Shown here: positions 1 to 6,477 of the stretch, in pieces | How the letters are laid out: each line of letters starts with the position of its first letter | How positions within the stretch are numbered: position 1 is the stretch's first letter | Source of the DNA: Mycobacterium kansasii ATCC 12478 | GTDB taxonomy: Bacteria > Actinomycetota > Actinomycetes > Mycobacteriales > Mycobacteriaceae | Assembly: GCF_000157895.3 (NCBI RefSeq) | Contig: NC_022663.1 | Coordinates: 5,952,001 to 6,016,000, forward strand | Direction: 5' to 3' | Length of the DNA: 64,000 nt | Notes under the pieces: generated by a model | Seen by the model: the letters and a program-made list of their open reading frames with translations, nothing else | Told to the model about the DNA's origin: nothing | Databases searched by the model: none | Position numbers and translations under genes: made by a program

Positions 1-149
1 TGCCCCGAACGGAAATAGGTGTCGATGAAGTTGACACCGATCGCCTCGGCCTTGACCAACAGTTGGCCGTCGCCCGCCTCGGGCTGTGCCGTCTCGACGT
101 AGCGCAACACCTCGGGGTCGCCGGTTTCACTGACTTCGATTGCGTGCAT
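1..149 (-). CDS. qor: Quinone oxidoreductase (zinc-free MDR family), N-terminal part
   Basis: The first 49 codons of a gene that runs off the left edge are visible, with ATG at 149-147. The translation begins MHAIEVSETG and reaches the GVNFIDTYFRSG motif typical of NADPH:quinone oxidoreductases of the medium-chain dehydrogenase/reductase family, which reduce quinones with NADPH. In M. tuberculosis a qor gene (Rv1454c) occupies this position. It is divergent from the next gene, with only 19 nt between the two start codons, so any promoters must lie inside coding sequence or the mRNAs are nearly leaderless. The catalytic and Rossmann regions are outside the window. Confidence 0.85.
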   Translation of the reverse strand, partial: MHAIEVSETGDPEVLRYVETAQPEAGDGQLLVKAEAIGVNFIDTYFRSG

Positions 150-168
150 CTGGTTATCATGCCCGGCA

Positions 169-1023
169 ATGAAGCTTGCCCGGCCGGATATCTTCCATCC
201 GCGCGTCGTGCTGGCGGGTTGGCCGCGGCAGCCCGCCGGTGACGGCGACGACGTCGGGCTGGTTGCGGCGTTGCGCCACCGTGGGTTACACGCCCATTGG
301 TTACCTTGGGACGATCCCGACGTGGCGCGCGCGCATCTGGTGATATTGCGGGCCACCCGCGATTACGCCGAGCGCCTCGACGAGTTCCTGCCCTGGACCA
401 ACAGCGTGGCCAATCTGCTGAATGCCCCTTCGGTGGTCGCCTGGAACGCCGACCGTGGCTATCTGGAAGACCTGGACAGTCGGGGAGTGCCGACCGTGCC
501 CGGTGAGGTATGCGCGCCGGGCCAGCAGATCCGGCTGCCGTATGCCGGACGGGTCTTCATCAGCCCGACGGTCGGCACCGGCGCCCGCCGGTTCAGTGAT
601 CCCTCGCCGGCCGCGGCCTATATCGCCGAACGCCGGCAAGGCGGCCACTCGGTGGTGGTGCAGACGGCCGGCCCGGACGTTGAAACGGTGCTGATCTTCC
701 TTGGGGGCCAGCCGTCGCACGCCTTCACTTCGCACGATGACGTGTTGCGCCAGGGTGAGCCCGATTTCGAAACCTGGGAGATCGGCGCCGCCGCGCTGGG
801 CGCCGCCGCGGCCGCATGCGGCGTCGGCATCGGTGAGTTGCTCTGCGCGCGGGCCCACCTGGTCGGTGCGCGGCTGCTGGACCTGCAGCTGGTGGACCCG
901 TCGTTGGGGTGGCGGCGATTGGACGCATCGGCCCGCGATCGGGGCCAGCGGCGGTTCGCGGTGTGCGTGGAGTCAGCTCTGGAGCGGTTGGGGCTGGGCC
1001 CGTTCTCGCATCGACGCCCATAG
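169..1023 (+). CDS. ATP-grasp-like conserved protein (Rv1455 equivalent)
   Basis: A 284-residue protein of unassigned function. The N-terminal half has the look of proteins related to glutathione synthetase/RimK ATP-grasp enzymes: a WPWDDPD-like segment (LPWDDPDVA, about residues 45-53), ILRATRDYAERLDEFLPW (about 59-76) and LLNAPSVVAWNADRGYLEDL (about 83-102). The substrate cannot be inferred, and I do not see a full set of ATP-grasp metal-binding residues. ATG at 169 is the first in-frame start after the divergent qor start. The 3' end overlaps the convergent ctaA gene by 51 nt. Family assignment is by eye and moderate. Confidence 0.75.
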   Translation: MKLARPDIFHPRVVLAGWPRQPAGDGDDVGLVAALRHRGLHAHWLPWDDPDVARAHLVILRATRDYAERLDEFLPWTNSVANLLNAPSVVAWNADRGYLEDLDSRGVPTVPGEVCAPGQQIRLPYAGRVFISPTVGTGARRFSDPSPAAAYIAERRQGGHSVVVQTAGPDVETVLIFLGGQPSHAFTSHDDVLRQGEPDFETWEIGAAALGAAAAACGVGIGELLCARAHLVGARLLDLQLVDPSLGWRRLDASARDRGQRRFAVCVESALERLGLGPFSHRRP

Positions 1024-1929
1024 CGCCGCGGTGGCTGCGGTGCACGCTGCGGCCCCGGCGACGTGGGTGGCGACCAGCGCCGGCGGAACCCCGATGTGGT
1101 ACTGCACGATGCCCACCAGCGCCTGCGCGAAAACCAGGGCGAGCAGCACGGCGAGGCGCCGCAGGATCGGCCGTCCCGCACCGACAGCCAACAACCCGAA
1201 TCCGAGGCCGACCAGCAACGCCAGGTAGGAAACCAGCAGCGACGAATGCAGGTGCACCAGGGTGTTGATCTCGACTTTCAGCCGCGGCACCGTGCGGGTG
1301 GGGCTCTTGTCACCGGCATGCGGCCCGGCGGCTGTCACCAGCGTGCCGGTGACCAGGACCGCGGCCAGATTCACCGCGCTCAACACCGTGAGCGCGCGCA
1401 GCGGTCGGACCACGAGCCGGCGAACAATCCCGTCGTCGGGCTCGCCGATCTTGACGTAGAGCAACACCGACAGCCACACCATCGTCATGGATGCCAACAG
1501 GTGAACAGACACTGTCCACCACAGCAGCCCGGTGCGTACCGTGATGCCGCCGATCACCGCCTGCACCACCGTCGACGCGGGCATCAGCCATGCGTAGACC
1601 AGCACCTCGGGACGCCGGCGCGCCCTGGTGACCGCCAGCACGGCAGCCGCCGCGGCGATCACGACCGCGAAGGTGATCATCCGGTTGCCGAACTCCACCG
1701 CCTGGTGGATCCGCGGCACTTCGGCAACCGCTACCGGGGTGAAGCTGCCGGGGAAGCACTGCGGCCAGGTCGGACAACCCAGGCCCGACGCCGTGACCCG
1801 CACGATCGTGCCGGTGACCGCGATACCGCCCTGGGTCACGATGACGGCGGCGGCAATTGCGCGCTGCACCCGCAGACTCGGGTCGGGGAGCAGGTCCACC
1901 AACCGCATCAGGGTTCGTCCGACGGCCAC
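973..1929 (-). CDS. ctaA: Heme A synthase (CtaA/COX15 family)
   Basis: A 318-residue integral membrane protein that would oxidise heme O to heme A for the aa3-type cytochrome c oxidase. Eight hydrophobic segments are visible. The N-terminal half carries the family GTIVRVTASGLGCPTWPQCFPGSF segment (about residues 40-62, with the Cys pair of the first extracytoplasmic loop) and IHQAVEFGNRM (about 75-85, a heme-ligand His). The second half repeats the fold with LVHLHSSLLVSYLALL (about 226-241) and THVAGAAACTA (about 288-298). It ends 51 nt inside the convergent ATP-grasp-like gene. The Rv1456c position in M. tuberculosis carries the same gene. Upstream lies a strong inverted repeat separating it from the ABC exporter operon. 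Confidence 0.9.
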   Translation of the reverse strand: MAVGRTLMRLVDLLPDPSLRVQRAIAAAVIVTQGGIAVTGTIVRVTASGLGCPTWPQCFPGSFTPVAVAEVPRIHQAVEFGNRMITFAVVIAAAAAVLAVTRARRRPEVLVYAWLMPASTVVQAVIGGITVRTGLLWWTVSVHLLASMTMVWLSVLLYVKIGEPDDGIVRRLVVRPLRALTVLSAVNLAAVLVTGTLVTAAGPHAGDKSPTRTVPRLKVEINTLVHLHSSLLVSYLALLVGLGFGLLAVGAGRPILRRLAVLLALVFAQALVGIVQYHIGVPPALVATHVAGAAACTAATAALWASMRERAQPQPLQS

Positions 1930-1983
1930 CGCCCGATCGTAACGACAACTACGTCACGTAGTAGAAGCGGGCGTCGCGCCGAG

Positions 1984-2033
1984 ATTGCCGCCATGGCTGT
2001 GGTTTCAGCTAGGCCGGCGACCATGGCGGCAAT
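1984..2033. terminator. Long inverted repeat between ABC exporter operon and ctaA
   Basis: A perfect 13-bp inverted repeat: ATTGCCGCCATGG at 1984-1996 and CCATGGCGGCAAT at 2021-2033, separated by 24 nt. With one mismatch the arms extend to 17 bp. It lies 24 nt beyond the stop of the permease gene and upstream of ctaA, both on the minus strand. No T tract follows, as is usual for mycobacterial hairpin terminators. It could instead be an operator for ctaA. Confidence 0.5.
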
Positions 2034-2057
2034 ATCGACGGGCTGACCGGGGCCCGA

Positions 2058-2837
2058 TCAGGTGAAGCGGAACCAGCGACGCGCCGCCAGCGCCGCCAGC
2101 GTTCCCCACGCCGCCAGGACGATCAGCCCGAACCAGTCCACCGACAGGATCATCGCCTGCGACAGCGCCTCGGTGAGCGCGCCGGACGGGGTGAGCCGGG
2201 CCGCCCACTTGATCGCCATCGGGATCATCGTGGTTTCGAGGGTGAGTGCGCCGAACCCGGCGAACACGAACCACATCAGGTTGGCAACCGCGAGCACGAT
2301 CTCGGCCCGCAACGTGCCGCCCAGCAGCAGCCCGAGCGCGGCGAAGCCCGCGGTGCCCAGCGCGATGACGGCCGCCCCCAAGGCCAGTGCGGCCGGTGCC
2401 GGTCGCCAGCCCAGCGCAAAGCCGATTGCGCCCAAGATGATTGCTTGCAGAAATACCACGGCGACCACGGCCAGTGACTTGCCGGCGATGATTCCCCAGA
2501 CCGGTAGCGGCGTCGCACCGAGTCGTTTGAGTGCGCCGTAGCGGCGGTCGAACGCGACCGCGATGGCCTGGCCGGTGAACGCGGTGGAGACCACGGCGAG
2601 CGCCATGATCACCGGTACGAACGTGGCCGCGCGGTGCTGCCCGAACGAGCCGAGCGGCAGCAGCGTGAGCCCGACCAGCAAGGTGATGGGGATGAACATG
2701 GTCAGCAGCAGCTGCTCGCCGTTGCGCAACAGCAGTTTGAGTTCCAGCCCGAACTGTGCGGCCAGCATCCGGGATACGGCATTGGGGCGCGGATTCGGGG
2801 TGAAGGTTCCCGGGGGGAACAGCGTGTTGTCGGTCAC
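2058..2837 (-). CDS. ABC-2 type exporter permease (Rv1457c equivalent)
   Basis: A 259-residue membrane protein with about six transmembrane segments and the ABC-2 membrane fold of daunorubicin/multidrug-type exporters. The segment FDRRYGALKRLGATPLPVWGIIAGK (about residues 96-120) is the characteristic cytoplasmic coupling region after the second membrane helix. I chose the GTG start at 2837-2835 (VTDNTLFPPG) because it overlaps the ATPase stop codon as GTGA, a translational-coupling arrangement; a longer reading from 2933 would sit inside the ATPase gene. It pairs with the ATPase encoded just upstream. The substrate is unknown. Confidence 0.85.
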   Translation of the reverse strand: MTDNTLFPPGTFTPNPRPNAVSRMLAAQFGLELKLLLRNGEQLLLTMFIPITLLVGLTLLPLGSFGQHRAATFVPVIMALAVVSTAFTGQAIAVAFDRRYGALKRLGATPLPVWGIIAGKSLAVVAVVFLQAIILGAIGFALGWRPAPAALALGAAVIALGTAGFAALGLLLGGTLRAEIVLAVANLMWFVFAGFGALTLETTMIPMAIKWAARLTPSGALTEALSQAMILSVDWFGLIVLAAWGTLAALAARRWFRFT

Positions 2838-3784
2838 GGTCGCAACTTCCTGCCGGTGAGATCCAGGAACACGTCCTCGAGGCTGCGTTGTTCGACCCGC
2901 ATATCGGTGGCCAGCACGTCGATCTGCGCGCACCAGGCGGTGACGGTTGCCAGTACCTGCGGGTTGACCGGGCCCTCGACGAGGTACTCGCCGGGCGTCA
3001 ACTCGGAGGCTTGATAGTCCTCCGGCAGCGCGGAGGCCAGCAGCGACAGCTCAAGCCGCGGTGGTGCGGTAAACCGCAACTGGTCTTTGGCGCCGGTTCG
3101 TGTCAGCTCGGTCGGGGTCCCCGCGGCCACCGTGACGCCGTGGTCGATGATGACCAGCCGATCCGCGAGTTCCTCAGCTTCTTTGAGTTGATGGGTGGTC
3201 AGTACGACCGTCACGCCGTCGCGGCGCAAAGCGTCGATCAACTCCCATACCACTAGCCGGGCGTGGGCGTCCATGCCGGCAGTGGGCTCGTCGAGAAAAA
3301 CCAGCTCGGGACGCCCCACCAGAGCGCAGGCCAGGGCAAGTCGCTGCTGCTGCCCTCCGGAGAGCCGCCGATAGGTGGTCTGGGCAACCTCGGTGAGCCC
3401 CAGGGTGTCCAACAGCCACCGCGGATCAATCGGGTCGGACGCATAGGCGGCGACCAGGTTCAGCATTTCCCCGGCGCGTGCGGCTGGATATCCGCCGCCG
3501 CCCTGCAGCATCACGCCAATGCGTGGGCGCAGCCGCGCGTTGTCGGCGATCGGGTCCAGCCCGAGCACCTCGATGGTTCCGGTGTCCGGGCGTACGAAGC
3601 CCTCGCACATCTCGACGGTTGTCGTCTTGCCGGCACCGTTGGGGCCCAGCAGCGCCAGTACCTCTGCGGCGTGCACCTCGAGGTCGAGGCTGGAGACGGC
3701 CGTCAGGGATCCGTACCGCTTGGTCACTCCACGTAGCCGGACTACGACGGAGTCTCCTGGGGATGCTTGGGGGGCCGAGCTCAC
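2834..3784 (-). CDS. ABC exporter ATP-binding protein (Rv1458c equivalent)
   Basis: A 316-residue ABC ATPase of the drug/lipid-exporter (DrrA-like) class. Visible motifs are Walker A GPNGAGKTT (about residues 48-56), the Q-loop region IGVMLQGGGGYP (about 92-103), signature LSGGQQQRLALA (about 141-152), Walker B LVFLDEPTAGMD (about 160-171) and the switch histidine in LTTHQLKEAEELAD (about 194-207). After the nucleotide-binding domain there is a C-terminal extension of about 100 residues (LVEGPVNPQ...). The GTG start overlaps the mptB stop by 4 nt and its stop overlaps the permease start by 4 nt, so mptB, ATPase and permease look like one transcription unit. Confidence 0.9.
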   Translation of the reverse strand: MSSAPQASPGDSVVVRLRGVTKRYGSLTAVSSLDLEVHAAEVLALLGPNGAGKTTTVEMCEGFVRPDTGTIEVLGLDPIADNARLRPRIGVMLQGGGGYPAARAGEMLNLVAAYASDPIDPRWLLDTLGLTEVAQTTYRRLSGGQQQRLALACALVGRPELVFLDEPTAGMDAHARLVVWELIDALRRDGVTVVLTTHQLKEAEELADRLVIIDHGVTVAAGTPTELTRTGAKDQLRFTAPPRLELSLLASALPEDYQASELTPGEYLVEGPVNPQVLATVTAWCAQIDVLATDMRVEQRSLEDVFLDLTGRKLRP

Positions 3785-5502
3785 GTGGAGTCAGCGTAGG
3801 CGTCCGGCGCCGACGTCGTCTGCCGGGTCACCGAAGTCTCAGCTGCGGGTACCGGGTCGACGAGCGTCTGTTGGTTCGCCTCGCCGTTCCCCATGGGCAG
3901 GCCTTGCCACGGTAACCGGTGGTAGGTCAGCGCGATCAGGACCAACACGATGATCGCGCTGGCCAGGGTGGCATCGATGATCTGAAACAACGCGAAGCGG
4001 TCCCCGTTGGCCGTCGGTCCGAAGATGCCGACGATGAGGGTGATGACGATGGCGGCCACCCGAAATCCGGTGCGCGTCGCCCACGCCGCCATGGGAATGA
4101 TGGCCCACAGCAGATACCAGGGCTGCACGACAGGGAACAGCAGCACTGTGATGCCCAGCGCGACCCCGAGGCCGCCGATCGGGTGTAACCGGCCGCGGAG
4201 CACCGCCAGCAGCAACCAGCAGACCATCACCATGATGATCAGCACACCCATGGCACGCGTCAGCGACAACACCGCGGTGGTGTGATCTCCCAAGCGCAGC
4301 AGAATGCCCACCTGCCCGGTGCCCAGCGCCAGCAGTGTCGGCGGCGACATCCAGCTGCGCACCACGTTGGCGGTGCCCAGCGTGTAGACCCAGCCGAAGC
4401 CCAGCCCGCTTGCCCATCCGACGATGGCCATCACCGAAAGCGACAGTGCCGCCATGCCGCCGCCGGTCAGCAGCAGCGCTTTGATCGTGCCGCCGTAGCG
4501 GTAAGCCAAGGCCATCGTGATGAAGCCCAGCGCCAGCAGCGAAGGCAGCTTCACTTGCGATGACAGCGTGATCAGGATCGATCCGCCGAGCAACAGGGCC
4601 AGTGGTTCCCAGTCCGCGCCCGGACGCCATGATGCGGGCAGCAGACGCGTGGTTTCCTGTAAATCGACTAAATCGATGCCACGCAGCGCGATTTCGGCGC
4701 CGGTCAGCATCAACCCGAGCATCAGTGCTTCGTTGTGGATGCCGGCAACCAGGTGCATGAACAGCAGGGGATTGGCCGCGCCCAGCCACAGCGCGCTGAC
4801 CTCGGCCACGCCACAGCGCCTGGCCAGCCGCGGCGTCGCCCACACGATCATCGCCACGCCGATCAACACCACCAACCGGTGGCACAGCACGGCGGCGACA
4901 ATATTTTCTCCGGTCAGCGCGGAGATGCCGCGGCCGATCCACAAGAAGAGCGGACCGTAGGGGGCCGGCGTCTCCCGCCACAGGCTGGGAACCGACAGGG
5001 TGAACACGTGGCCCAAGCCGAGGCCGGACGCCGGGCCCACTCGGTAGGGGTCGAGTCCGTCGCGGGAGATCTGGCTTTGGGCCAAGTAGGAGTAGACGTC
5101 TTTGCTGTACATCGGCGGGGCGATGAGCAGCGGCAGCATCCACAACAGCAGGGTGCGGTCCAGATCGCCGCGCGACATCTTCCGCTTGCCCAGCGCGAAC
5201 CGGCCGAGCATCAGCCAGGCCAGCGCCATCATGACGGCTCCGGTGGTGGTCATCGTCAGCGACACGGTCTGGATTCGTGACGGCAGGTTGAGCAGCCGGA
5301 CCCCGAAGGTGGGATCCTGCACGACCGGCCTGGCGCCGGCGCCCAGGGCCCCGATGCCCATCAAGACCGTGCCGGTGGCGCCGAACAGCCGGGTGCGTGC
5401 GAGCGCAGTCAGTTCGGCAGCGTTCAGCGGCGACCCCACCGCCTGCTCGTCACCGTGGAGGCTGGCGATCGACGAGCTCAGCGTGTGGTGGCGGGCTGCC
5501 AT
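3781..5502 (-). CDS. mptB: Alpha-(1->6) mannosyltransferase MptB
   Basis: A 573-residue polytopic membrane protein with about 13 hydrophobic segments, matching the Rv1459c product of M. tuberculosis in position and size. It is a GT-C type polyprenyl-phosphate-mannose-dependent glycosyltransferase that starts the mannan backbone of lipomannan/lipoarabinomannan. The first large loop contains MYSKDVYSYLAQSQISRDGLDPYRVGP (about residues 133-159), including the acidic residue and aromatic cluster characteristic of the GT-C family, followed by the WRETPAPYGPLFLWI segment. The C-terminal tail (about 45 residues) is hydrophilic. It is first gene of the minus-strand unit mptB-ATPase-permease, and lies divergent from the suf operon across a tandem repeat. 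Confidence 0.92.
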   Translation of the reverse strand: MAARHHTLSSSIASLHGDEQAVGSPLNAAELTALARTRLFGATGTVLMGIGALGAGARPVVQDPTFGVRLLNLPSRIQTVSLTMTTTGAVMMALAWLMLGRFALGKRKMSRGDLDRTLLLWMLPLLIAPPMYSKDVYSYLAQSQISRDGLDPYRVGPASGLGLGHVFTLSVPSLWRETPAPYGPLFLWIGRGISALTGENIVAAVLCHRLVVLIGVAMIVWATPRLARRCGVAEVSALWLGAANPLLFMHLVAGIHNEALMLGLMLTGAEIALRGIDLVDLQETTRLLPASWRPGADWEPLALLLGGSILITLSSQVKLPSLLALGFITMALAYRYGGTIKALLLTGGGMAALSLSVMAIVGWASGLGFGWVYTLGTANVVRSWMSPPTLLALGTGQVGILLRLGDHTTAVLSLTRAMGVLIIMVMVCWLLLAVLRGRLHPIGGLGVALGITVLLFPVVQPWYLLWAIIPMAAWATRTGFRVAAIVITLIVGIFGPTANGDRFALFQIIDATLASAIIVLVLIALTYHRLPWQGLPMGNGEANQQTLVDPVPAAETSVTRQTTSAPDAYADST

Positions 5503-5511
5503 CAGAGCAGC

Positions 5512-5640
5512 CTAGCCCCGGCGACGATACGCGCCGCGTTGCGGCGTGAGGAGGAGTGGGGCAGTCGGGCTAGCCCCGGCGACGATACGCGCCGCGTTGC
5601 GGCGTGAGGAGGAGTGGGGCAGTCGGGCTAGCCCCGGCGA
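5512..5640. repeat. 58-bp tandem repeat upstream of suf operon
   Basis: Two perfect head-to-tail copies of a 58-bp unit occupy 5512-5569 and 5570-5627. A third copy starts at 5628 and stays identical for 13 nt (CTAGCCCCGGCGA) before diverging; part of the unit (GCGCCGCGTTGCGGCGTG) recurs further on near 5658-5676. Each unit contains a small hairpin CGCCGC-GTT-GCGGCG. The array fills the intergenic space between divergent mptB and sufR and resembles a mycobacterial VNTR locus. Any short reading frames through it are repeat artefacts. Confidence 0.9.
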
Positions 5641-5729
5641 CTCGGGGCGGGCGGGCGCGCCGCGTTGCGGCGTGCGGAGCCCACAGCCGTTGCACAGGCC
5701 ACCTCGCTGGACAGCTTCCTGGAATTACG

Positions 5730-5746
5730 TCACACTTGTGTTGTGA
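5730..5746. promoter_or_regulatory. Candidate SufR operator over the sufR start codon
   Basis: TCACA (5730-5734) and TGTGA (5742-5746) form an inverted repeat with a 7-nt spacer. Read from 5732 it is ACACT-N5-TGTGA, which agrees with the mycobacterial SufR recognition sequence as I remember it from published work on M. tuberculosis SufR. The right arm overlaps the proposed GTG start of sufR at 5743, so binding would block transcription initiation of the whole suf operon, consistent with autorepression. Confidence 0.65.
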
Positions 5747-6477
5747 AAATCCCGGCAGCTACTGCTGCTGTTCCAGCCGCAGTTCCCGACGGTCATACCC
5801 GTCGCGCCATTGTGCGCTTGCTGCTGGAGTCCGGATCGATCACCGCCAGTGAGATCGGCGATCGGTTGGGGTTGTCGGCCGCCGGCGTACGTCGTCATCT
5901 TGACGCGCTCATTGAAACGGGCGACGCGGAGTCCGTCCCCGCGGCGCCGTGGCAGCAGGCGGGGCGCGGACGGCCCGCCAAGCGTTACCGGTTGACGGCG
6001 GCCGGCCGGGGCAAGCTGGATCACTCATACGACGACTTGGCGTCGGCGGCGATGCGCCAACTGCGGGAGATCGGCGGCGAAGACGCGGTGCGGACGTTCG
6101 CACGACGACGCATCGACGCGATACTCGCCGATGTCGCCCCGGCGGACGGCCACGACGACGACGCGGTGGAAGCCGCCGCGGAGCGTATCGCCGGCGCGTT
6201 GACCAAAGCCGGTTACGTCGCCACCACCACCCGGGTGGGTGGGCCGATCCATGGTGTGCAAATCTGCCAGCATCACTGCCCGGTGGCCCATGTCGCCGAG
6301 GAGTTCCCGGAATTGTGCGAAGCCGAGCAGCAGGCCATGGCCGAAGTGCTTGGAACCCACGTGCAGCGGTTGGCGACCATCGTCAACGGCGACTGCGCCT
6401 GTACCACCCACGTGCCTTTAACCCCGGCGCCCAGCCCGCGCCGCGACACTACGAGCATCAAAGGAGCGTCGATATGA
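5743..6477 (+). CDS. sufR: Fe-S cluster-sensing repressor SufR
   Basis: A 244-residue regulator with an N-terminal winged helix-turn-helix of the DeoR/ArsR type (RRAIVRLLLESGSITASEIGDRLGLSAAGVRRHLDALI, about residues 19-56) and a C-terminal region rich in cysteine (ICQHHCPVAHVAEEFPELCEAE followed by GDCACTTH), which would hold the Fe-S cluster. It represses the suf operon when clusters are sufficient. I chose the GTG start at 5743 (VKIPAATAAV) because longer readings begin in the tandem-repeat flank, and because the candidate operator lies right at this start; an upstream start at 5665 is possible. The stop overlaps the sufB start as ATGA, so the operon is translationally coupled. Confidence 0.88.
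   Translation: MKIPAATAAVPAAVPDGHTRRAIVRLLLESGSITASEIGDRLGLSAAGVRRHLDALIETGDAESVPAAPWQQAGRGRPAKRYRLTAAGRGKLDHSYDDLASAAMRQLREIGGEDAVRTFARRRIDAILADVAPADGHDDDAVEAAAERIAGALTKAGYVATTTRVGGPIHGVQICQHHCPVAHVAEEFPELCEAEQQAMAEVLGTHVQRLATIVNGDCACTTHVPLTPAPSPRRDTTSIKGASI

Noticed and set aside
1063..2046. A 327-codon plus-strand open frame antisense to ctaA
   Set aside because: Composition is Arg/Gln/His-rich, typical of the shadow frame of a membrane gene in GC-rich DNA. The minus-strand ctaA has clear family motifs.
5546..5852. Short open frames beginning MRRSGAVGLAPA in the tandem repeat
   Set aside because: They are generated by repetition of the 58-bp unit and do not fit the sufR frame.
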